Shown here in pieces: positions 1 to 6,931 of a stretch of 38,424 nt of DNA (position 1 is the first letter of the stretch; each line of letters opens with the position of its first letter). Origin of the DNA: CAIUVD01 sp044338255 (GTDB taxonomy: Bacteria; Planctomycetota; UBA11346); the NCBI GenBank assembly GCA_044338255.1, contig JBIILZ010000025.1:1-38424 (forward strand), read 5' to 3'. The notes under the pieces are model-generated. The model searched no databases and was not told the origin of the DNA. It worked only from the letters and a program-made list of their open reading frames with translations. The position numbers and the translations under genes are program-made.

Positions 1-55
1 CGCCCGCGATTTCACGTCATCGAACGAGGGCGAGTCGCCCGCGCCCCCAGAATCG

Positions 56-87
56 AGCCGACCGAATCTATCTCCGACAGACTCCTA
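56..87 (-). repeat. 32-bp dispersed repeat, copy A
   Basis: Read on the minus strand this segment matches 8864-8895 (plus strand) at 29 of 32 positions by eye. It begins on the stop codon of the NtrC-type gene. The remainder of bases 1-55 is open in one minus-strand frame but has no start or motif I can assign. Confidence 0.7.
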
Positions 88-1515
88 AGCGCCGATGCCC
101 AGCTCTTTGAGTTTATTGTAGAGCGTGGTGCGGTTGATGCCGAGGTGCTCGGCGGCCTTCGATTTCTGGTTGCCGGTCTCGTTGAGCACGGCGCGGATGA
201 TCTGGGCTTCGATGCGCGCGAGATCGCGTTCACCGGGAGGGATCAGCAAGGTGCCCTTGGGCAGTTCGAGGCTGCGCGCTGCCGCCGGTGGGGCCTCGAC
301 GGTGGGCGCGGACAGGGCTTGACGCAGGCCGCTGGCCTGATCGTGGACGGGGATGAAGAGTTCCTCATCCATGACCAGGTCACCCTCGCGGATGGTGTCG
401 CCTTCGGCGCCGATCACCGCCCGTTCGATGGCGTTGGCGAGCTCGCGGACATTGCCCGGCCAGGCATAGGCGCGCATCGCCGTGCGCGCCTCTTCCGACA
501 AGGTCAGCTCCGGGCGGCCGAGCTCGACGGTCAGGCGTTTCATCAGATGGTCGGCGACGGGCAGGATGTCCTCCGGCCGCTCGCGCAGCGGCGGTACCGG
601 GATCGGCACCACGCGCAGGCGGAAATAGAGATCTTGGCGGAAGCGCCCGGCGATCACTTCCGAGCGCAGGTCGCGATTGGTGGCCGCGACCACGCGCACA
701 TCGACTTCGACATCGACGAGGCCACCGACGCGGCGGAAGCGTCGTTCTTGGAGCGCGCGCAGGAGTTTGGTCTGCAGCGTTAGCGGCATCTCCCCGACTT
801 CATCGAGGAAGATAGTACCGCCATCCGCGACCTCGAAGAGCCCGGCCTTGCCCTTGGAATCGGCGCCGGTGAAGGCCCCGCGTTCGTAGCCGAAGAGTTC
901 GGCTTCGAGGAGGTTCTCCGAAAGAGCGGCGCAGTTGATGGCGATGAACTGCTTGCCGGCGCGGGCCGAGCGTTCGTGGATGGCGCGGGCGACGAGCTCC
1001 TTGCCGACGCCGCTCTCGCCTTGGATCAGGACCGTTGTCGAGGGTACTCCGGCGACGCGTTTGATCATGCCTAGGACGCGCTTCATCGCTCCGCTGCTGG
1101 CGACCATCGATTGGCGGCCCTGGCTCTTACCGGATAGGCGCGCTACCTGGCGACCGAGCTGCTGCTTTTCCAGGAGCAGGCTGACGGTGGTGCGCAGGCG
1201 TTCGAGTTTGAAGGGTTTTTCGATGAAATCGGTGACGCCCTGCTTGAGGGCCTCCACCGCCAGGTCCACCGAGCCGTGGCCGGTGAGCAGCACCACCGGG
1301 ATGTCGGGATCGATGGCGCGCAGTTGCGTGACCAGGTCCAGGCCGGAGCCATCGGGAAGCTTCTGATCGAGGATCGCCAGGTCCGGGTAGCCGTCGCGCA
1401 TCAGCACCAGGGCTTGTTCGATGCTTTCCGCCTGCAGGACCGTGAGGTCCGGGAAGGCACGTCCGATCGCGCTCCGGATTGCAGGTTCATCATCAACAAC
1501 CAGCAGGGTTTCCAT
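85..1515 (-). CDS. NtrC-family sigma-54-dependent response regulator
   Basis: A 476-residue activator of sigma-54 RNA polymerase. It has an N-terminal receiver domain (about 1-115) with acidic residues D8/D9, phospho-acceptor D50, T78 and K100. The AAA+ domain (about 135-375) shows Walker A GESGVGKE (167-174), the sigma-54-contacting GAFTGAD loop (213-219) and Walker B with IFLDEVGE (235-242). A Fis-type helix-turn-helix closes the protein (about 433-476). All catalytic motifs look intact, so it should be an active ATPase and DNA binder. It is the last gene of a minus-strand run behind a Ser/Thr kinase and a CheY. No cognate histidine kinase is in the window. Because sigma-54-type elements precede the flagellin genes here, a FlrC/FleR-like flagellar role is plausible but inferred. 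Confidence 0.95.
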   Translation of the reverse strand: METLLVVDDEPAIRSAIGRAFPDLTVLQAESIEQALVLMRDGYPDLAILDQKLPDGSGLDLVTQLRAIDPDIPVVLLTGHGSVDLAVEALKQGVTDFIEKPFKLERLRTTVSLLLEKQQLGRQVARLSGKSQGRQSMVASSGAMKRVLGMIKRVAGVPSTTVLIQGESGVGKELVARAIHERSARAGKQFIAINCAALSENLLEAELFGYERGAFTGADSKGKAGLFEVADGGTIFLDEVGEMPLTLQTKLLRALQERRFRRVGGLVDVEVDVRVVAATNRDLRSEVIAGRFRQDLYFRLRVVPIPVPPLRERPEDILPVADHLMKRLTVELGRPELTLSEEARTAMRAYAWPGNVRELANAIERAVIGAEGDTIREGDLVMDEELFIPVHDQASGLRQALSAPTVEAPPAAARSLELPKGTLLIPPGERDLARIEAQIIRAVLNETGNQKSKAAEHLGINRTTLYNKLKELGIGA

Positions 1516-1584
1516 CGACGCAGCTTCGCGGTGAGCGTTTCGGGTTGCAAGATTCGTTTTAGCCGGCCGCGATCTGCTAGGGGA

Positions 1585-1956
1585 CTAGCCGAGAATCTTC
1601 TGCAATTTTTCTTTGAAGCGTTCGGGCGTGAAGGGCTTGGCGAGGTAGTTGTTGGCCCCGGCGAGCACCGCGTCCTTGACCTTGTCGGCAGAACCCTCGG
1701 TGGTGATCATGATGATCGGCACGGTTTTCTGCGGGTCGAGTTTGCGGATCTCTTTGACCATCGTCAGGCCGTCCATGTTTGGCATGTTCCAGTCGCTGAG
1801 CACGCAGACGATGCCGCCGGCCTTGAACTTCTCGAGACCCTCGGCGCCGTCGCCGGCTTCGATGACGGTGACGTCGAAGCCGCAGTCTTTGAGGTTCTTG
1901 ATGACGATCTTGCGCATCATGGCTGAGTCGTCGACAACGAGGACATTTTTTGACAT
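1585..1956 (-). CDS. cheY: CheY-like single-domain response regulator
   Basis: A 123-residue stand-alone receiver domain. Visible are the acidic pair D9/D10, phospho-acceptor D55 in the SDWNMPNMDG context, the switch Thr at 85/86 and K107 in the AKPF motif. The SDWNMPNMDG signature and overall length are typical of chemotaxis CheY, which when phosphorylated binds the flagellar motor switch. It lies between a Ser/Thr kinase gene and an NtrC-type regulator on the same strand, 69 bases before the latter and 81 bases after the kinase stop. No cheA is seen, so the phosphodonor must be encoded elsewhere. A stress or adaptation receiver partner is an alternative, but the motor-type motif favours CheY. 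Confidence 0.9.
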   Translation of the reverse strand: MSKNVLVVDDSAMMRKIVIKNLKDCGFDVTVIEAGDGAEGLEKFKAGGIVCVLSDWNMPNMDGLTMVKEIRKLDPQKTVPIIMITTEGSADKVKDAVLAGANNYLAKPFTPERFKEKLQKILG

Positions 1957-2037
1957 GGGGGCCTCAGGGTTCCTATCTGGAATTAGTCTACCCTCAGATT
2001 CGCGCGTGGCGCAAGTCCGTCTTTGGGCGTGACCCGG

Positions 2038-4224
2038 TCAATGGCCGGGCGTGGGCGTGGGGGTGAGGGTGGGAGTGCCGGGCAACGGATCGCTGAGCAG
2101 CGACGTCGGCAGGCCGCTGCTGGCGGTCGGTGCCTGGATCTGAAGGCCGCGCCAGTTCCACGCCGGGGCAGTCGTTCCGTTCCAGACGATGCCGACGCGG
2201 CTGGCGGTGATCAGTGCGCCATCCAGCACCGTGATGCTGCTGGCCTCTCCGGCTAGGCCGACCGCCGCCCCGCCGAGGGTGACATGACGCAGATCGGCGG
2301 ACGCGCAGTGATCGAGGGACAAGGCCGGGATCTCGCCTTTGCCGGCGAGGGTGAAATTGGAAATACGCAGTTCGCCGCGGATCACGCGGGCGCCGTCGGC
2401 GAGTTGGCCATCGCGTAGATCGATGAAGCTGTCTTCGCTGCGCAGGCCGGCGGCAAGGCTGCCACCGAGCATGGTGAAGCTGCCCTGATGGCCGACATAG
2501 ACCTGGCCATTGATGAGCGTGCCTTCGACCTGCAGACGGCCACCGTCGACGAGGATGTTGCCGGCGCTGCCGCCGTGGAGGGTGAGCTGGGCTCCGGGTC
2601 CGAGCACCAGCGGTCCGCGGATGTCGATGTGGCTGAGGAGCGCCTTGAGCCCGGCCTCGCCGGTGAGGCCGGCGAGCGTCACTCCCGGGCGATCGGCGTG
2701 CAGTTCGAGATGGGCGGCGGCGGCCCCCAGGCGGAGGCTGTCGTATGCCCCCGGTTCGAGGTGGATCTCGCCGGCGCCAACGGCATTGCCGCGCAGGACG
2801 GCGGCGAGGATCGCGGGGTGGGCGACCTGCGGCCCATTGCCGGGCGCGAACAGCCGCCACGCGGCGCAGCCGAGGGCGACGGTGATCACCGCCACGCCCG
2901 CCCACACGTACGGCGTCCATGAGCGGGTCTGACGATAGCCGTTCAATTCAGGGGGATTGGGTTGCGGTGCCGCCTGCGCTAGCTGCTGCGCGTGCAGTGC
3001 GCCGGCGATCTCCGCCGACATGCGCAGCGGACTAGTCACGGGCTGCTGAGGTCCTTCCTTGTAAATGCTGCCGGCACCGGGACGGACGGGGTCGGTGCCT
3101 TTACGGATGGCGCCGGTACCTTTATCGGCGATGGCCACGGGCGCAGTGCCTAGGCCGGCGTGGAGCAGGGCTTTGACGCGGGCGGTGGCGGCCAGGACCT
3201 CGGGCCAGGCGGCGATACGCTTGTTGCGATCCTTGGCGAGCATCTTCTCGAGCAGTTCGACGAGCTGCTTGCGTGCGCCTTTTTTGCGCAGTTCTGAAAG
3301 ATCGATCTGCTCGGTGACCTGCTTGTACATGATCACGGCCGAACTCTTGCCGGAGTACATGGTGTGCCCCATCAGGGCGTGATAGAGGCTGGCGCCGAGG
3401 CCATAGATGTCGCAGCGCTGATCGAGATCGGATTGGCCGCTGGCCTGTTCCGGGCTCATGTAATGCGGCGTGCCCAGAGCCAGGCCGGCGCCGGTCAGGC
3501 CGCCACGGCTCTCCTCGCCGCTGTGTTCGGCATCCTGCCAGGCCTTGGCCAGACCGAAGTCGATGAGCTTGGCGCAGAAGGACTCGTTGATGCCTGGGCG
3601 AGCCGCAGCGATGATGATGTTCGCGGGCTTCACATCGCGGTGCAGGACGCCTTCATTCCAGGAATGCCCGAGGGCGGCGGCCATCTGCTCAAGGAGGCAG
3701 AGGGCTTCGCGTTCGTTGATCGGACCGAGCTCCTGGATGCGGCTCTTGAGGCTCGGTCCCTCGACGATCTCCATCAGCAGGTAGCGTGTGCCGTGGACCA
3801 CCCCTGCGCCGAGACTGCGCGCGATGTGCGGATGATGCAGGCGCATGCTGGTGCGCGCCTCGCGATCGAAGCGCCGCAGGTACTCTTCGTTGTTTTGGAA
3901 CTTTGGGGATAGCAGTTTGACCGCGACCTCGGCACCGGCGGCGTTGCGGCCGCGGAAGACATCGCCCATGCCGCCCGCTCCGAGCCGCCCCTGGAGCAGA
4001 TAACCGGCTACTTCGAGCGCGCGCAAACTGCTACTGGAGGTTCTCTTGCGCAGCTCGTTGGCCTTCTTCTCGGTTAGATGCCCGAGGTCTTGCAGCAGAT
4101 ACCATACGGAGTTTTCCAGCCCGCGATCAGCCAGCGCGCGTTGCTCACGTTGCGCGTCCTCCACCTGCGCGGGCGTGATATGCCCTTGGTCGAGAGCAAG
4201 TTGGACAAGGCGTTGATCGTCCAT
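2038..4224 (-). CDS. Membrane-anchored Ser/Thr protein kinase with beta-helix-like C-terminal domain
   Basis: A 728-residue Hanks-type kinase. Residues 1-65 form a helical region resembling the small N-terminal domains seen on planctomycete-type kinases. The kinase domain (about 74-355) has the glycine loop GAGGMG (82-87), ATP-binding K103, HRD (195-197) with D197, DFG (222-224) and the TPHYMSPEQ activation-segment end. A Pro/Gly-rich linker follows, then one membrane helix near 430-450. The C-terminal ~280 residues are short Gly/Leu/Asp-rich repeats reminiscent of a right-handed beta-helix, ending in a Thr-Pro tail. The kinase should be cytoplasmic and the beta-helix on the far side of the membrane, suggesting a sensor. 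It is the first gene of a run with cheY and the NtrC-type regulator. The ATG has no clear Shine-Dalgarno sequence. Confidence 0.9.
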   Translation of the reverse strand: MDDQRLVQLALDQGHITPAQVEDAQREQRALADRGLENSVWYLLQDLGHLTEKKANELRKRTSSSSLRALEVAGYLLQGRLGAGGMGDVFRGRNAAGAEVAVKLLSPKFQNNEEYLRRFDREARTSMRLHHPHIARSLGAGVVHGTRYLLMEIVEGPSLKSRIQELGPINEREALCLLEQMAAALGHSWNEGVLHRDVKPANIIIAAARPGINESFCAKLIDFGLAKAWQDAEHSGEESRGGLTGAGLALGTPHYMSPEQASGQSDLDQRCDIYGLGASLYHALMGHTMYSGKSSAVIMYKQVTEQIDLSELRKKGARKQLVELLEKMLAKDRNKRIAAWPEVLAATARVKALLHAGLGTAPVAIADKGTGAIRKGTDPVRPGAGSIYKEGPQQPVTSPLRMSAEIAGALHAQQLAQAAPQPNPPELNGYRQTRSWTPYVWAGVAVITVALGCAAWRLFAPGNGPQVAHPAILAAVLRGNAVGAGEIHLEPGAYDSLRLGAAAAHLELHADRPGVTLAGLTGEAGLKALLSHIDIRGPLVLGPGAQLTLHGGSAGNILVDGGRLQVEGTLINGQVYVGHQGSFTMLGGSLAAGLRSEDSFIDLRDGQLADGARVIRGELRISNFTLAGKGEIPALSLDHCASADLRHVTLGGAAVGLAGEASSITVLDGALITASRVGIVWNGTTAPAWNWRGLQIQAPTASSGLPTSLLSDPLPGTPTLTPTPTPGH

Positions 4225-4289
4225 AGTTCATTTACAGCATACCTTCGAATTGGCCCCGCCGCCATATGCCAATGGATTACGCGGGGATT

Positions 4290-4337
4290 GCCGGCAGCCG
4301 GCAGCCGGCAGCCGGCTGCCGGCTGCCGGCTGCCGGC
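4290..4337. repeat. 48-bp perfect palindrome built of 7-bp units
   Basis: Three tandem copies of gccggca (4290-4310), a central gccggc (4311-4316) and three copies of tgccggc (4317-4337) make a perfect self-complementary sequence. It lies between the divergent kinase and tig genes, so it would form a cruciform in DNA, or a very strong hairpin in a tig leader if transcription starts upstream. The flanking parts of 4225-4446 contain no gene I can support. Confidence 0.95.
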
Positions 4338-4446
4338 GGCCCTGAGCGGCGAAGAACCCTTTGCCCGGCTCGGCACCTTCGCCATGCTTTCTGCCCCTTC
4401 CGCCGCCGGCGTGTCCGCGCGGTCTAACTCCAAGGTTAGTATCATC

Positions 4447-5730
4447 ATGCAGGTCTCAGTCGTCGACGCCGGCAAGCTCCGCAAGCAGCTCACCATCTCC
4501 TACTCCAAGGACGAGGTCCAGAGTCGTCGCGCACAAGTGCTCAAGCAGCTTGCTGGCGAGGTCAAGCTCAACGGCTTCCGCCCCGGCAAGGGCGCCAGCG
4601 GCATCCTTGAAAAGCGCTATGGCGCGGCGGCCACCGCCCATACCGAAGAACGCCTCGGCGACGAAGCCTTCTCGCAGGCGTTGAAGGAAAAAAATCTCGC
4701 GCCGATCGGCCCGGTGAAATCCGAATCGATCTCACGCGACAGCGGCTTCCAGGTCGTGGTCAGCTTCGAAGTCAAGCCGACCATCGCCCTGCCTGAGGCC
4801 AACAGCCTGACCGTCACCAATGCCACCGTCGCCATCGGCGACAGCGACATCAACGAGCAGCTCACCGCCCTCGCCAAGCGTGCCGGCACCCTGTCGCCCC
4901 TGGCCGAAGGCGAGACCATCCACGAAGACGACAGCATCACCGTCTCGGGCAGCGTCACCGTTGACGGCGTCGAAGCCCGCAAGCTCCACGACTTCAACCA
5001 TCTCGTCGGCGGCTATCCGTTCTTCGGTAAGGCTCCCGCGGAAGTCGTCGAAGCCCTCAAGGGCAAGAAGACCGGCGACCTGGTGACGTTCACGGCGACC
5101 CTGCCGAAGTCGTTCACGCCCGCCGAATACGCCGAAAAGGAAGCCACCGTGGCGGTGACCATCCAGGTCGCCCAGCGCCTGCGCGCCGCCACCCTCGACG
5201 ACGAGTTCGCCAAGCGCATCGGCGCCGAATCGTTGGAAAAGCTCAAGATGCTGCTCACCGTCCGCATGCAGGCCGGCAAGGAGAACGAGGCCCGCGGCAA
5301 GCAGATCGCCGAGCTCACCGAACAGCTGCTGAGCAAGGTCAGCGTCGAGCTGCCTGAAGAACTGCTCGCCGCGACCGTCAAGGACGCCGAGGAGGCCGCC
5401 ACCAAGCGCGCCGAAGGCCAGGGCAAGAAGGGCGATGAGCTGGCCGCCGCCAAGGCCGAAGCCGTCGCCGAAGCCACCAAGGGCCTGACCCGTTTCCTGA
5501 TTCTCGATGCCCTGGCCACCAAGCTCGGCGTCGAAGTCACCAACGAAGATCTCTCCGACCAGATCCAGATGGCCGCCCAGCAGACCGGTCGCCGTCCTGA
5601 GGAGATCGCCAAGCAGCTGCGCGAATCCGGCCGTGCCCAGCAGGTGGCGATGGAGATCCGCGAAGCCAAGGCCGTCGAGACCTTGCTCGACCTCGTTCTC
5701 GCCAAAACCGAAAGCGCCGCCAAAGGCTGA
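4447..5730 (+). CDS. tig: Trigger factor (ribosome-associated chaperone/prolyl isomerase)
   Basis: A 427-residue protein that binds the ribosome exit tunnel and shields nascent chains. The N-terminal domain has a ribosome-binding signature GFRPGKGA (the usual Pro after GK is Gly here). The middle FKBP-like domain (about 150-240) is recognisable from the EGETIHEDDSITVSG start and the FFGKAPAEVVEAL segment, and a long charged helical C-terminal region follows. I chose the ATG at 4447 because trigger factors normally begin MQVSV-like; the frame stays open upstream to 4078, but that part runs through the palindrome and the divergent kinase gene and does not look like protein. AAGG lies about 11 bases upstream. 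It stands alone with terminators behind it; the frequently adjacent clpP/clpX are not seen. Confidence 0.93.
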   Translation: MQVSVVDAGKLRKQLTISYSKDEVQSRRAQVLKQLAGEVKLNGFRPGKGASGILEKRYGAAATAHTEERLGDEAFSQALKEKNLAPIGPVKSESISRDSGFQVVVSFEVKPTIALPEANSLTVTNATVAIGDSDINEQLTALAKRAGTLSPLAEGETIHEDDSITVSGSVTVDGVEARKLHDFNHLVGGYPFFGKAPAEVVEALKGKKTGDLVTFTATLPKSFTPAEYAEKEATVAVTIQVAQRLRAATLDDEFAKRIGAESLEKLKMLLTVRMQAGKENEARGKQIAELTEQLLSKVSVELPEELLAATVKDAEEAATKRAEGQGKKGDELAAAKAEAVAEATKGLTRFLILDALATKLGVEVTNEDLSDQIQMAAQQTGRRPEEIAKQLRESGRAQQVAMEIREAKAVETLLDLVLAKTESAAKG

Positions 5731-5771
5731 AACGGCGATAGCCGCGCATCTGCGGCGTTGCCGAAAACCTA

Positions 5772-5850
5772 GCATGGCTGGCCATGCGTCGGCCTTCGGC
5801 GCCTTGCATATGCACGACTCTCGCCGTTTCAGCGAGGGTTGGTTTTAAGG
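5772..5850 (+). repeat. 79-bp structured repeat, copy 1
   Basis: Identical to 5919-5997. It holds a hairpin with 7-bp arms (5772-5787), a 10-bp palindrome tgcatatgca (5805-5814) and a 5-bp stem (5820-5836). It also contains a 24-codon open frame (ATG at 5774) with no ribosome-binding site. A short GA run and an intrinsic terminator follow. It resembles a structured small-RNA-like unit or a REP-like element. Confidence 0.9.
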
Positions 5851-5866
5851 GAGAGAGAGACGACGA

Positions 5867-5896
5867 CACACGGGCTTGTGCCCGGGTGTTTTTTTT
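5867..5896 (+). terminator. Rho-independent terminator 1 behind tig
   Basis: Arms 5867-5875 and 5880-5888 pair with a single mismatch around a ttgt loop, followed by eight T residues (5889-5896). It would end tig transcripts or those of the structured repeat in front of it. Confidence 0.88.
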
Positions 5897-5918
5897 GGAT
5901 TCAGGGGCCTGATTTCGC

Positions 5919-5997
5919 GCATGGCTGGCCATGCGTCGGCCTTCGGCGCCTTGCATATGCACGACTCTCGCCGTTTCAGCGAGGGTTGGTTTTAAGG
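5919..5997 (+). repeat. 79-bp structured repeat, copy 2
   Basis: A perfect copy of 5772-5850, 147 bases downstream. The gene-free stretch 5731-6331 consists of these two copies, their GA runs and terminators, and about 250 bases (6075-6331) in which I see no gene or clear signal. Confidence 0.9.
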
Positions 5998-6014
5998 GGG
6001 GAGAAAGAGAAAAA

Positions 6015-6038
6015 GAGAGAGAGAGAGAGAGAGAGAGA
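6015..6038 (+). repeat. (GA)12 microsatellite
   Basis: Twelve uninterrupted GA dinucleotides between structured repeat copy 2 and its terminator. The same position in copy 1 has only (GA)5 (5851-5860), so the tract has changed length between the two copies. Confidence 0.95.
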
Positions 6039-6044
6039 CGACGA

Positions 6045-6074
6045 CACCCGGGCTTGTGCCCGGGTGTTTTTTTT
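6045..6074 (+). terminator. Rho-independent terminator 2 behind tig
   Basis: A perfect 9-bp stem (6045-6053 with 6058-6066), loop ttgt and eight T residues (6067-6074). It is the repaired or parental version of terminator 1, which carries one stem mismatch. Confidence 0.92.
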
Positions 6075-6331
6075 GGGGGGATTTCGGCCTACTCCTACAG
6101 CCGTTGGAGGGCGGTTTCGGGACTTGATCCGGTGAACGCAGAGGGGCTCAGAAGGCTGCGAGATGTTTGCGCCGTAGTTGAAAGTCGGTACAAGTTCAAA
6201 ATCGGCGCATCTCTGCCCGACGGCGCAGGCAGCTATTGTAATAGCAGGTTGGCAGCGGGGTTCAGTCTGCGCAAAGTGGGTCTTGCGTAATGGTGAATTC
6301 GTGTGGTAAGGAAATGGTAGGAAATGAACTC

Positions 6332-6919
6332 ATGCGCTGCTTACTGCTCCCCGTCGCATCCTTCATTCTGCTGGTTGGAATTCATGGCCAAGGATTGGGC
6401 ATGGATGTCGACGCCGCAGCTAAAGCGTACCAAACTGCCGGTCGAGCAGTGGTCGACAAAATTAATGGCGGTAGCCTCGACTTGGCATTCGTTTCCGAGA
6501 AAGTGCTCGAACAAGAGCGCCAAGCGGTGGCCCTGGGCCGCGCCTACGCCATCAAAAATCCCGCAGGTGCCAAGCTCATCAACTATGTGATCAGCCAAGC
6601 GGTCGCGCTGGATGCCGCTGGCGAGGTCAAAGGTCTCGGTCCCATGGCGGCACTTGATTTCAAGGTGATCGAAGACGAATTCCATGATCTGAATCACTTT
6701 AAAACCAAGCCCGAGGACGCCGGTGGCCTTGACTTATCCAACGAAGACAACGAGCACTTTACGGACCCGCTGCATACGATTATCCACCCCTTGATGGTCG
6801 TGGCGGCTGCCCGAGCTTGGACCGCCGATAGTAATAAGGAACATCTGGCTGTAGCTAAAGGCGAGATGGAAGAAGGCATTGAACAGGCGGAAGTAACCGC
6901 CAAGTCGATCTCGAAGTGA
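6332..6919 (+). CDS. Secreted protein of unknown function, partner of downstream chemoreceptor
   Basis: I do not recognise a family. From the chosen ATG it is 195 residues, starting with a signal peptide (basic start, hydrophobic stretch about 3-18). The mature part is mostly helical, and the second half is rich in His and acidic residues (HDLNH, FTDPLHTIIHP), which could bind a metal or ligand. The start at 6332 follows AGGA nine bases upstream; in-frame ATGs at 6290 and 6314 lack suitable spacing and would place a polar extension before the signal. The stop is 12 bases before the chemoreceptor gene, so the two are probably co-transcribed. A periplasmic ligand-binding partner for that receptor is a reasonable guess, not shown. 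Confidence 0.75.
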   Translation: MRCLLLPVASFILLVGIHGQGLGMDVDAAAKAYQTAGRAVVDKINGGSLDLAFVSEKVLEQERQAVALGRAYAIKNPAGAKLINYVISQAVALDAAGEVKGLGPMAALDFKVIEDEFHDLNHFKTKPEDAGGLDLSNEDNEHFTDPLHTIIHPLMVVAAARAWTADSNKEHLAVAKGEMEEGIEQAEVTAKSISK

Positions 6920-6931
6920 ATCGAGATCGCT

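Noticed and set aside
12..233. Minus-strand 73-codon frame
   Set aside because: It overlaps the end of the NtrC-type gene in another frame and its composition is that of a shadow.
4256..4275. TTGGCATATGG on the minus strand before the kinase as a sigma-54 site
   Set aside because: Ten bases after GG stands CG, not GC, so the -12 half is missing.
4078..4446. N-terminal extension of trigger factor
   Set aside because: The frame is open, but it would translate the palindrome and the complement of the kinase start; trigger factor begins at the MQVSV-like ATG at 4447.
6248..6276. TTGGCAG before the secreted-protein gene as a sigma-54 site
   Set aside because: The nearest downstream GC in the right context is about 16 bases away instead of 10.
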